Shown here piece after piece: positions 54,504-61,735 of a stretch of 64,000 nucleotides of DNA. Numbering within the stretch: the stretch's first letter is position 1; every line of letters starts with the position of its first letter. A program made the position numbers and the translations under genes. The notes beneath the pieces are model-generated. The model saw only the letters and a list, made by a program, of their open reading frames with translations. It ran no database searches and was not told the DNA's origin. Source of the stretch: Actinoallomurus purpureus (GTDB lineage: Bacteria > Actinomycetota > Actinomycetes > Streptosporangiales > Streptosporangiaceae); assembly GCF_024055795.1 (NCBI RefSeq), contig NZ_JAMXMY010000002.1:434001-498000 (forward strand), read 5' to 3'.

Positions 54504-54576
54504 AGCGGACGACGGGATTCGAACCCGCGACCCTCACCTTGGCAAGGTGATGCTCTACCAACTGAGCCACGTCCGC
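54504..54576 (-). tRNA. tRNA-Gly (anticodon GCC)
   Basis: A 73-base minus-strand tRNA. The acceptor stem pairs GCGGACG with CGTCCGC. The D-arm has GGCTCAGTTGGTAGAGC. The anticodon stem TCACC/GGTGA encloses the loop TTGCCAA with anticodon GCC. The T-arm reads GCGGGTTCGAATCCCGT. The discriminator is T, and CCA is not encoded. Confidence 0.96.
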
Positions 54577-54606
54577 GTGACTTCATAAGAATACCGGATT
54601 CGGTGA

Positions 54607-55248
54607 CTAGACGAGTCCGGCGTCGTGGGCGAGGAGGGCGACCTGGACGCGGTTGTTGAGTTCCAGCTTGGCCAGCAGCCGGGAGACATGGGCCTTGACG
54701 GTGGCGACGCTCATGTAGAGCTCGGAGCCGATCTCGGCGTTCGACTTGCCCTGGCCGATGGCGACGACGACCTCGCGTTCACGGTCGCTGAGGCGGGTGA
54801 GGCGTTCCTGGGCGGGGTTGCGGCGCGTGTGGGCGACGTGTGCGATCAGGCGACGGGTGACGCTGGGGGAGAGGATCGGCTCGCCGGCGGCGACGCGCCG
54901 GATCGCGTTGATGATCTCGCCGGGCGGAGTGTCCTTGAGGAGGAACCCGGCGGCACCGGCTCGCAGGGCGCGCAGGACGTGCTCGTCGGCGTCGAAGGTG
55001 GTCAAGATGATGACCTCCGGGGAACCCTGGCGGGCTCGGAGGGCCTCGGTCGCGGCGAGGCCGTCCATGCGGGGCATCCGGATGTCCATGAGGACGACGT
55101 CCGGCAGGTGTTCGGCGACGAGCGGGGCGACCTCGGAGCCGTCGCTGGCCTCCGCGACGATCCGCAGATCATCGGCTCCGGCCAGCATCATCGACAGGCC
55201 CGCACGGACCAATGCGTCATCGTCGACGATCAGCACGCGAATGGTCAC
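54607..55248 (-). CDS. NarL/LuxR-family response regulator
   Basis: A 213-residue two-domain regulator. The receiver domain has the acidic pair in VLIVDDDALVRAGL, phospho-acceptor Asp55 in VVLMDIRMPRMDG, Thr in ILTTFDADEHVL and Lys in FLLKDTPPGEI. The C-terminal GerE-type DNA-binding domain contains LSDREREVVVAIGQGKSNAE and SVATVKAHVSRLLAKLELNN. It is cognate to the histidine kinase encoded 47 bases upstream on the same strand. The regulon is unknown. Confidence 0.95.
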   Translation of the reverse strand: MTIRVLIVDDDALVRAGLSMMLAGADDLRIVAEASDGSEVAPLVAEHLPDVVLMDIRMPRMDGLAATEALRARQGSPEVIILTTFDADEHVLRALRAGAAGFLLKDTPPGEIINAIRRVAAGEPILSPSVTRRLIAHVAHTRRNPAQERLTRLSDREREVVVAIGQGKSNAEIGSELYMSVATVKAHVSRLLAKLELNNRVQVALLAHDAGLV

Positions 55249-55295
55249 GGGGACACATTAATGGTGCTCGGTGATCAGCGGCCTGATTCGACGGG

Positions 55296-56555
55296 TCAGG
55301 CGTTGCCGCCGACCGCGGCCGCTCGTGCCGCCTGGTCACGCCAGGGCAGCCACGCGCGGATCCGGAACTCCCCGTCCGGCGTCGGGCCGTGTTCGAGCCG
55401 GCCTCCGGACAGCAGGGCGCGTTCGGCCAGCCCGATGAGCCCGGTGCCCGAGCCCGGGATCTCCGACACGGCACTGACCAGGGGGTTGCGCACCTCGACG
55501 GTGAGGTCGGCGCCCGCCGAGCCGCCGATGATCACACTCACGGCCGCGTCGGGAGCGTGCTTACGGGCGTTCGTGAGCGCCTCCTGCACGGTGCGGTAGG
55601 CGCTGCGCCCGACACCGGTGGGCACCGCGTTCAGGTCGCGCAGCCGGTTCTCGTACGTCACGGTCATCCCCGCCCGCCGCGACTCGTCGATGAGGGTGGG
55701 CAGGTCGGCGATGTTCGGCTGGGGGCGCTCTGGGGTGTCCTCCGCCGCGTCCTCGCGGAGCACGCCGATCACTTCCCGCAGGTCCTGCAGTGCCTGGTGC
55801 GCGCTGGCCCGGATGACACCCGCGGCCTTGGCGATCTCCTCCGGGGGAGCGTCGGGGCGGAACTCCAGTGCCCCCGCGTGCACGCTGAGCAGCGAGATGC
55901 GGTGGGCGAGTACGTCGTGCATCTCACGGGCGATCCGGGCGCGTTCCTGCTGCCGGGCCTGCTTCACGCGGAGCTGCTGCTCGGCCTCTGCTCGTAGCGC
56001 TCGCTCGCGCAGGGACAGGATGAGCTGCCGCCGGGCGCGGACGAACATCCCCCAGGCGACGACCGCCGCGATGATGACCACGCTCCACAAGATCCCGGTC
56101 CAGTACCCCGTCTTGGGGTCCGGGAAGACGGCCGTGTAGATCAGGCCGGTGACGAAGTGCACCAGCGCGACCAGTGCCACCGTACGGAAACGCCGGTGCA
56201 CGGCGACCGTGAACAGTGCGATGCACGCCGCGCCCGAGACCGTCACGGAGATGACGCTCAGTACGCCCAAGGCGGCCCCGAGCTCGACCGGACGGCGTCG
56301 CCGTATCCACAGGGTGAGGCAGCCGAGCGCGCCGATGGCCACGTCGAGCAGGCGCGGCGGGTGATGGGGCGGGGGAGATCCCTGGGAGGTGGCGAACAGC
56401 ATCAACGCCCCGAACAGCGCCGCCAGGACGAAGCAGGCCATGTCGACCACCCAGTCGCGCGCCGATCGCCGGATTCGCTCCATCGGTTCGGGGGCGACGA
56501 GGAGGGCGGGCAGGAGGGACGGGTGGTCGGGGCGGGACACCGCCATACCGCTCAT
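55296..56555 (-). CDS. Two-component sensor histidine kinase (NarX/DesK type)
   Basis: A ~419-residue membrane kinase. About four to five membrane helices (MACFVLAALFGALMLFATS, LLDVAIGALGCLTLWI, VISVTVSGAACIALFTVAV, ILWSVVIIAAVVAWGMFVR) form the sensor part without a large extracellular domain. The HisKA_3 box ERARIAREMHDVLAHRISLL has the phospho-His. The ATPase domain shows the N-box YRTVQEALTNARKHAP and G-box GSGTGLIGLAERALLSGG. A TTG at 56564 is an alternative start. It precedes its response regulator gene in the operon. Confidence 0.93.
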   Translation of the reverse strand: MSGMAVSRPDHPSLLPALLVAPEPMERIRRSARDWVVDMACFVLAALFGALMLFATSQGSPPPHHPPRLLDVAIGALGCLTLWIRRRRPVELGAALGVLSVISVTVSGAACIALFTVAVHRRFRTVALVALVHFVTGLIYTAVFPDPKTGYWTGILWSVVIIAAVVAWGMFVRARRQLILSLRERALRAEAEQQLRVKQARQQERARIAREMHDVLAHRISLLSVHAGALEFRPDAPPEEIAKAAGVIRASAHQALQDLREVIGVLREDAAEDTPERPQPNIADLPTLIDESRRAGMTVTYENRLRDLNAVPTGVGRSAYRTVQEALTNARKHAPDAAVSVIIGGSAGADLTVEVRNPLVSAVSEIPGSGTGLIGLAERALLSGGRLEHGPTPDGEFRIRAWLPWRDQAARAAAVGGNA

Positions 56556-56745
56556 GTTCGTCAACGGTAGGCCCTCTCCCGGTGGCCGGGCATCCGCCGA
56601 AAGTCGATGCGGGAACGACCTCGGTCGGCCGTCACCGGCCCACCGAGTCGCGACCGCTCAGGAGCCACGTCCCACGCTTCGGCCGAGCGCCGGGGCCGGC
56701 CGATCGGACCCCCGTCTCCCGAATGGCCGACGGCCGGACCGCGGG

Positions 56746-58413
56746 CTACAGCCCGAGGATGCTCGCGAGGTCGCTGCGGAGCACCGCGAGCGCGGTGTCG
56801 GCCCTCGTGCGGGCGCCGGCGACCGAGGCGGTCACCGGCTCGACGACCTCGAGGTAGCACTTGAGCTTCGGCTCGGTGCCGGACGGCCGGACGACGACGC
56901 GTCCGCCCTCCGACAGCCGGAAGCGCAGGCCGTCCGTCGGGGGCAGGCCGCCGAGCCCGGCGGACAGGTCGTCCACTTCTGTGACCGTGCGGCCGCCGAG
57001 CCGGTCCGGTGGCGTCGCGCGCAACCGGGCCATCGCGTCGGCGATGAGTGACAGGTCGGCCACCCGTACCGACAGCTGGGCGGTCGCGTGCAGGCCGTAC
57101 CGGCGTGCCTGGTCGTCGAGGAGGTCGGTGAGCGTACGGCCCTCGGCCTTGGCCTCGGCGGCCAGCGCGGCGACGGCGAGCGCCGCGCCGATGCCGTCCT
57201 TGTCGCGTACGGGGACGCCGTCGTCCCCGCCGACGCAGTAGCCCAGGGCCTCCTCGTAGCCGTACACCAGGCGGTCGCGGGCGGTGCCCGCCTTCATGAT
57301 CCACTTGAACCCGGTCAGCGACTCGGCGTACCGGACGCCGTGTGCCGCCGCGATCTTGCCGAGCAGCGACGACGAGACGATCGTGGTGACGACGAGCCGG
57401 TCGGCCCCACCGGTGTGCCGCAGGACGTGCTCGGCGAGCAGCCCGCCGACCTCGTCCCCGGTCAGCATCCGCCCGCCCACGGCGACCGCGCAGCGGTCCG
57501 CGTCAGGGTCGTTGGCGATCACCAGGTCGTGGCCCTTGCCCAGAGCGAGGGCCAGGTCCATCGCGCCGGGCTCCTCCGGGTTGGGGAAGGCCACGGTCGG
57601 GAAGTCCGGGTCGGGGCGGTCCTGCTCGGCGACGACGTCCGGCACCGGGAACCCGCTCCACTCGAAGGCGCGGCGCAGCACCTCCCCGCCCACCCCGTGC
57701 AGCGGGGTGTACGCGACCGTCACGTCCCGCAAGGCGCCCAGCGGCAGCCGCCCCAGCGAGCGGAGGTAGGCCTCGACGATGCCGTCGCCGAGGACGTTCC
57801 ATTCCGCCCCGCGCGGCAGCTCGTCGACCCGGCCCACGGCGTCGATCGCGCGGGAGATCTCCGAGTCGAGCGGCGGGATGATCTGGGCGCCGTCGCCCCA
57901 GTAGACCTTGTAGCCGTTGTCTCTCGGCGGGTTGTGGCTGGCGGTCACCATGACGCCGGCGTCGGCGCCCAGGTGACGGACGGCGTACGCGAGGACCGGC
58001 GTCGGCAGAGGCCGCGGCATCAGGTGCACCGTGAGACCCGCCCCGGCGAGCACGGCGGCGGAGTCCTCGGCGAAAGTGTCGGACTTGTGCCGCGCGTCGT
58101 ACCCGATCACGACGGAGCCGCCGTTGCCGGGCCGCTCGAACCGCTCCGCCGCCTCATCGGAGGTGAGAACGGTGGCGAGGCCGGCGGCGGCCCGCATCAC
58201 CGTCACCCGGTTCATCCGGTTGGGGCCGGCGCCGAGCTCCCCGCGCAGGCCCGCGGTGCCGAATTCCAGCTTCGCCCCGAACCGCTCGGCCAGTGCCGCC
58301 TCGTCGTTCAGCAGACCCCGCAGTTCCTCCCGGGTCTCCGGGTCGGGATCCTGGGCGAGCCACTCTTCGGCCTGCCGCCGGTGGCCCGTGTCGTCGCTCA
58401 CGTATTCGTCCAC
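56746..58413 (-). CDS. Phosphohexomutase / phosphopentomutase-type phospho-sugar mutase
   Basis: A 555-residue alpha-D-phosphohexomutase. The catalytic Ser lies in VMVTASHNPPRDNGYKVYW, the metal-binding DPDADR in VIANDPDADRCAVAVG, the sugar-binding GYEEALGY and the phosphate-binding RPSGTEPKLKCYLEV at the end. The family includes phosphoglucomutase and phosphomannomutase; the next gene is a purine nucleoside phosphorylase, so conversion of ribose-1-phosphate to ribose-5-phosphate is a reasonable idea (inference). The start is GTG 58413, with GTG 58401 as alternative. Confidence 0.9.
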   Translation of the reverse strand: MDEYVSDDTGHRRQAEEWLAQDPDPETREELRGLLNDEAALAERFGAKLEFGTAGLRGELGAGPNRMNRVTVMRAAAGLATVLTSDEAAERFERPGNGGSVVIGYDARHKSDTFAEDSAAVLAGAGLTVHLMPRPLPTPVLAYAVRHLGADAGVMVTASHNPPRDNGYKVYWGDGAQIIPPLDSEISRAIDAVGRVDELPRGAEWNVLGDGIVEAYLRSLGRLPLGALRDVTVAYTPLHGVGGEVLRRAFEWSGFPVPDVVAEQDRPDPDFPTVAFPNPEEPGAMDLALALGKGHDLVIANDPDADRCAVAVGGRMLTGDEVGGLLAEHVLRHTGGADRLVVTTIVSSSLLGKIAAAHGVRYAESLTGFKWIMKAGTARDRLVYGYEEALGYCVGGDDGVPVRDKDGIGAALAVAALAAEAKAEGRTLTDLLDDQARRYGLHATAQLSVRVADLSLIADAMARLRATPPDRLGGRTVTEVDDLSAGLGGLPPTDGLRFRLSEGGRVVVRPSGTEPKLKCYLEVVEPVTASVAGARTRADTALAVLRSDLASILGL

Positions 58414-58443
58414 TCCGCCCTGCTCGCCGATGTCGTACGTCGC

Positions 58444-59244
58444 CTACAGGGCCCGCAGGGCCTTGGCCAGGAGCGCGCCCATCCGCTCGGCGGCGGCACG
58501 CCCGGCGGCCAGCACCTCGAGGTGGTCCAGCGGCTGCCCGGTCAGCCCGGCGGCGACGTTCGTCACCAGGGAGATGCCCAGGACGTCGGCGCCGCCCTCC
58601 CGGGCCGCGATCGTCTCCAGCGCGGTGGACATGCCGACCAGGTCCGCGCCCATCGTGCGCAGCATCTGGATCTCCGCCGGCGTCTCGTACGACGGGCCGG
58701 GCAGCGCGGCGTAGACGCCCTCGGCCAGCGTCGGGTCGATGTCCTTGACGAGGGCCCGGAGGGCCGGGGAGTAGGCCCCGGTCATGTCGACGAAGGTCGG
58801 ACCGGTGATCGGGTTCTGGCCGGTGAGGTTCAGGTGGTCGCTGATCAGGACCGGGTCGCCGACCTTCTGCCACTCCGGGCGGGTGCCGCCGGCGGCGTTG
58901 GTGAGCACGATCGTCTTGACCCCGGCGGCCAGCGCGGTGCGGACGCCGTGCACGACCGGCCCCACGCCCCGCCCCTCGTACAGGTGGGTGCGTCCGAGGA
59001 AGACCAGCGCGCGCTTGGCCCCGACCTCGACGACGCGGACCGTGCCCGCGTGGCCTGGCACGCCGGGTTCGGCGAAGCCGGGAAGCTCGGTCACGGTGAT
59101 CTCGTCGGCGGGCGCACCGAGCGCGTCGGCCGCCGGAACCCAGCCCGACCCCATGACGAGGGCGACGTCGAAGGAGTCGGCGGCGAGGCGTCGTTTCAGC
59201 GTGTCGGCCGCTGATCGGGCCAGCTCGTAGGCGTCATTGCTCAC
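58444..59244 (-). CDS. Purine nucleoside phosphorylase (trimeric type)
   Basis: A 266-residue enzyme that cleaves inosine and guanosine with phosphate to base and ribose-1-phosphate. [17 protein letters not shown], the phosphate and base sites [12 protein letters not shown] and [22 protein letters not shown], and [20 protein letters not shown] with the [10 protein letters not shown] block are family features. It is upstream of the phospho-sugar mutase gene, 30 bases apart. The GTG start lies 8 bases after a TAGTCT box, so its mRNA may be leaderless. Confidence 0.95.
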   Translation of the reverse strand: MSNDAYELARSAADTLKRRLAADSFDVALVMGSGWVPAADALGAPADEITVTELPGFAEPGVPGHAGTVRVVEVGAKRALVFLGRTHLYEGRGVGPVVHGVRTALAAGVKTIVLTNAAGGTRPEWQKVGDPVLISDHLNLTGQNPITGPTFVDMTGAYSPALRALVKDIDPTLAEGVYAALPGPSYETPAEIQMLRTMGADLVGMSTALETIAAREGGADVLGISLVTNVAAGLTGQPLDHLEVLAAGRAAAERMGALLAKALRAL

Positions 59245-59252
59245 AAGCGGAC

Positions 59253-59258
59253 AGACTA
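59253..59258 (-). promoter_or_regulatory. Leaderless-type -10 box of the nucleoside phosphorylase gene
   Basis: On the minus strand TAGTCT ends 8 bases before the GTG at 59244. It suggests a promoter of its own although a same-strand gene lies upstream. Confidence 0.45.
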
Positions 59259-59277
59259 CCCACGCCGTACGTGCTGG

Positions 59278-59730
59278 TCAGTCGCCGAGTGACTTGCACG
59301 GACGGGTGCGCAGGTCCTTGACGTAGTCGTCGGGCGCTCCGGCCTTCTCCGCGGCGTCCCCGAGGATGCCGAGATAGCGGGCCGACGGCAGGCCACCCTC
59401 ATAGGCGTCGAGGACGTAGAGCCAGGCGAGGACGTCGCCGTCGAGGGTGGCGATCCGCACCCGCATCTTCCGGTAGACGCCGAGGGCCGCCCCCTCCCAC
59501 CCGTCGAGCGCCTGCTCGTCGAGGTCCGGGACGTCGTACAGCGCGACGAAGACGTGCTCGTCGGCGTCCTCGACCACGGTGGCCAGGGCGCCTTCGAAGC
59601 CGACGTTCTCTCCGCCGAAGGTCAGCCGCCAGCCCTTGAGCCAGCCGGTCGTGCGCAGGGGCGAGTGCGGAGCCCGCTGCGCCATCTGCTCGGGATCCAT
59701 GTTCGATGCGTACGCCGCGTACAAGGCCAC
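59278..59730 (-). CDS. Gamma-glutamylcyclotransferase family protein
   Basis: A 150-residue GGCT-fold protein. VALYAAYASNMDPEQMAQRA carries the YxSN-type substrate loop of the family; GWRLTFGGENVGFEGALATV and EQALDGWEGAALGVYRKMRV hold the conserved Glu. The fold cuts gamma-glutamyl amino acids to 5-oxoproline and an amine. A GTG start at 59730 is preferred; longer frames go to 59820 into the region shared with the divergent flavoprotein gene. The real substrate is unknown. Confidence 0.85.
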   Translation of the reverse strand: MALYAAYASNMDPEQMAQRAPHSPLRTTGWLKGWRLTFGGENVGFEGALATVVEDADEHVFVALYDVPDLDEQALDGWEGAALGVYRKMRVRIATLDGDVLAWLYVLDAYEGGLPSARYLGILGDAAEKAGAPDDYVKDLRTRPCKSLGD

Positions 59731-59800
59731 GATCGCCCAGCGTACGGCCTGGAGCGACGCGACGACGCGCCAACCCCGGGAGTGCGGAAGAATGACCGAT

Positions 59801-61186
59801 ATGACAAGCGTAGCCATCATCGGAGGCGGCCCTGGCGGCTACGAATCCGCCCTGGTCGCGGCCCAACTCGGCGCCGACGTCACGCTCGTGGAGCGCGACG
59901 GGCCCGGCGGAGCCTGCGTACTCACCGACTGCGTTCCCTCCAAGACGCTCATCGCCACCTCCACCCGCATGGCGGTCCTGTCGGAGTCGGCGTCGCTCGG
60001 CGTGCGGTTCTCCGGAGGCGGAGACGGCGAGGTCGGCGGGCCGGAGGTCGATCTCCCGCTCGTCAACAAGCGGGTGAAGGAACTGGCCTGGGCTCAGTCC
60101 GCCGACATCGAGCGGCGGGTCGCGGACGAGGGCGTACGCATCATCCGCGGCGACGCACGCCTCGTCGACCCGCAGATCGTGGCGGTCGGCGACGAGCGGA
60201 TCCACGCCGACGTCGTGCTCATCGCCACCGGCGCGACGCCGCGGGTGCTGCCCGGCGCGGAGCCCGACGGCGAGCGCATCCTGAACTGGCGCCAGCTCTA
60301 CGACCTGCCCGAGCTGCCCGAGGACCTCATCGTGGTGGGCTCCGGCGTCACCGGCGCGGAGTTCGCCGCCGCGTACCTCGCGCTGGGCTCGCGTGTCACG
60401 CTCGTCTCCTCCCGCGATCACGTGCTGCCGAACGAGGACGAGGACGCCGCACGGGTCCTCGAAGAGGTCTTCCAGCGGCGCGGCATGAACCTCCTGGCCC
60501 GTTCCCGGGCGGCCGGGGTGAAGCGCACCGCCGACGGCGTCGAGGTGACGCTCACCGACGGCCGTACGGTCAGCGGCTCGCACTGCCTCATGACGGTCGG
60601 CATGGAGCCGAACACCCGCGGGCTCGGTCTGGAGGAGGCCGGCGTCCGGCTGGACGAGTGCGGGTTCGTCCAGGTCGACAAGGTCTCCCGCACCTCCGCG
60701 CCGCACGTGTACGCCGCCGGGGACTGCACGGGAATCCTGATGCTCGCCTCGGTCGCCGCCATGCAGGGCCGCATCGCGATGTGGCACGCCCTCGGCGAGG
60801 CCGTGCAGCCGCTCAAGCTCGGCTGGGTGGCGGCCAACATCTTCACCGATCCGGAGGTCGCCACGGTCGGCGTGTCCCAGGCGCAGATCGACTCGGGCGA
60901 GGTGCCGGCCCGCATCGTGAAGCTGCCGCTCGCCACCAACCCCCGCGCGAAGATGCAGGGCTTCCTTGACGGGTTCGTGAAGCTGTTCTGCCGGCCGGCC
61001 ACCGGCATCGTGCTCGGCGGCGTGATCGTCGCGCCCCGGGCCAGCGAGCTGATCCTCGGCCTGTCCATGGCGGTGCAGCAGCATCTGACCGTCGATCAGG
61101 TCGCTCACACGTTCGTGGCCTACCCGTCCGTGTCCGGCAGCCTCACCGAGGCCGCCCGTCGCCTCATGCAGGAATCGGCCTACTGA
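59801..61186 (+). CDS. LpdA-type NAD(P)H quinone reductase / disulfide oxidoreductase family flavoprotein
   Basis: A 461-residue FAD flavoprotein of the pyridine nucleotide-disulfide oxidoreductase family. The FAD motif is VAIIGGGPGGYESALVAA, the NAD(P) motif VVGSGVTGAEFAAAYLALG, and APHVYAAGDCTG the second FAD motif. Cys39 and Cys44 (GGACVLTDCVPSKTL) have the redox CX4C spacing, but the C-terminal His-Glu dyad of lipoamide dehydrogenase is replaced by AYPSVSGS. This is therefore closest to LpdA-type quinone reductases with an intact Cys pair. The ATG at 59801 is used; an ATG at 59792 is possible. Confidence 0.88.
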   Translation: MTSVAIIGGGPGGYESALVAAQLGADVTLVERDGPGGACVLTDCVPSKTLIATSTRMAVLSESASLGVRFSGGGDGEVGGPEVDLPLVNKRVKELAWAQSADIERRVADEGVRIIRGDARLVDPQIVAVGDERIHADVVLIATGATPRVLPGAEPDGERILNWRQLYDLPELPEDLIVVGSGVTGAEFAAAYLALGSRVTLVSSRDHVLPNEDEDAARVLEEVFQRRGMNLLARSRAAGVKRTADGVEVTLTDGRTVSGSHCLMTVGMEPNTRGLGLEEAGVRLDECGFVQVDKVSRTSAPHVYAAGDCTGILMLASVAAMQGRIAMWHALGEAVQPLKLGWVAANIFTDPEVATVGVSQAQIDSGEVPARIVKLPLATNPRAKMQGFLDGFVKLFCRPATGIVLGGVIVAPRASELILGLSMAVQQHLTVDQVAHTFVAYPSVSGSLTEAARRLMQESAY

Positions 61187-61199
61187 CCCGCGGCCCCCT

Positions 61200-61290
61200 C
61201 CACGCGTCGTCGGCCGTCGCTCGTGGGCTGCTGCGCGATGACGGTCAGGGGGAGTCTGACGAAGGACCACGCGTCGTCGGCCGTCGCTCG
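61200..61290 (+). repeat. 24-bp direct repeat upstream of the DnaA-box-like cluster
   Basis: A 24-bp sequence starting CCACGCGTCGTCGGCC occurs exactly at 61200-61223 and 61267-61290, 67 bp apart. It lies between the flavoprotein stop and the DnaA-box-like sites. Confidence 0.85.
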
Positions 61291-61320
61291 ACGGCCGCGA
61301 TCGTTCAGGGGCCGGTGCCA

Positions 61321-61367
61321 CAGTCCACAGGTTGTGGACAACTACTGTGGACGACCCCTGTGGATGA
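61321..61367. promoter_or_regulatory. Cluster of four DnaA-box-like sites
   Basis: Four nonamers are present: CAGTCCACA (61321-61329, plus), and on the minus strand TTGTCCACA (61341-61333, exact actinobacterial DnaA box), TCGTCCACA (61354-61346) and TCATCCACA (61367-61359). The last three begin every 13 bp. The cluster lies in an intergenic gap between lpdA-like and DUF5313-like genes, which are convergent. Confidence 0.7.
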
Positions 61368-61381
61368 CGCGAAAGGGGAGG

Positions 61382-61723
61382 TCAGTGCGGTGGATGGCCG
61401 CGTTCCGGGTCGTCGGGCACGGGCAGCCCGTGCTGGCGCAGCCGCGCCTGCCGGATGTCGGCGGCGTTGACGCCGACGACGAAGGTGCTGCTCAGCAGCG
61501 CCAGCGCGACGACGGCCACCCGGAGGCCCCACTCGGCGGGCAGCAGCCCGAGCCCCACGCAGACCGGAGTCATGAGAACGAGGTGGCGGGCCATCATCCG
61601 GCCACGCCACCCCGCGTCGGTCAGGTCGTGCCGGACCCAGCTGAGGTTCTCCGGAGGGAGCCGGAACCCCAAGATGTAACGGGCCCACCGCAGCGGGCCC
61701 GGGTCACCGGGTAGCCGGCTCAG
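61382..61723 (-). CDS. DUF5313-like membrane protein with probable CTG start
   Basis: A 113-residue protein. The sense sequence begins with LSRLPGDPGPLRWARYILGF, then RLPPENLSWVRHDLTDAGWR, which matches DUF5313 N-termini only if translation starts upstream of the first TTG (61672). The only upstream in-frame candidate after the stop is CTG at 61723, with GGAGG 6 bases before. Two helices (MARHLVLMTPVCVGLGLLPA, VAVVALALLSSTFVVGV) follow. It is 12 bases downstream of the Gly-rich membrane protein gene on the same strand. The function is unknown. Confidence 0.65.
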   Translation of the reverse strand: MSRLPGDPGPLRWARYILGFRLPPENLSWVRHDLTDAGWRGRMMARHLVLMTPVCVGLGLLPAEWGLRVAVVALALLSSTFVVGVNAADIRQARLRQHGLPVPDDPERGHPPH

Positions 61724-61735
61724 CGGGGGCCTCCA

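Noticed and set aside
54504-54576. Integrated element or attachment site at tRNA-Gly
   Set aside because: No integrase, excisionase or phage gene is near, and no second copy of the tRNA 3' end was seen.
57088-59214. 708-codon plus-strand frame opposite the phosphohexomutase and phosphorylase genes
   Set aside because: Composition is typical of a shadow frame; both minus-strand genes have complete catalytic motifs.
61321-61367. Replication origin (oriC)
   Set aside because: No dnaA, dnaN, rpmH or gidB nearby and only four DnaA-box-like sites, far fewer than actinobacterial oriC. I report it only as a DnaA-box-like cluster.
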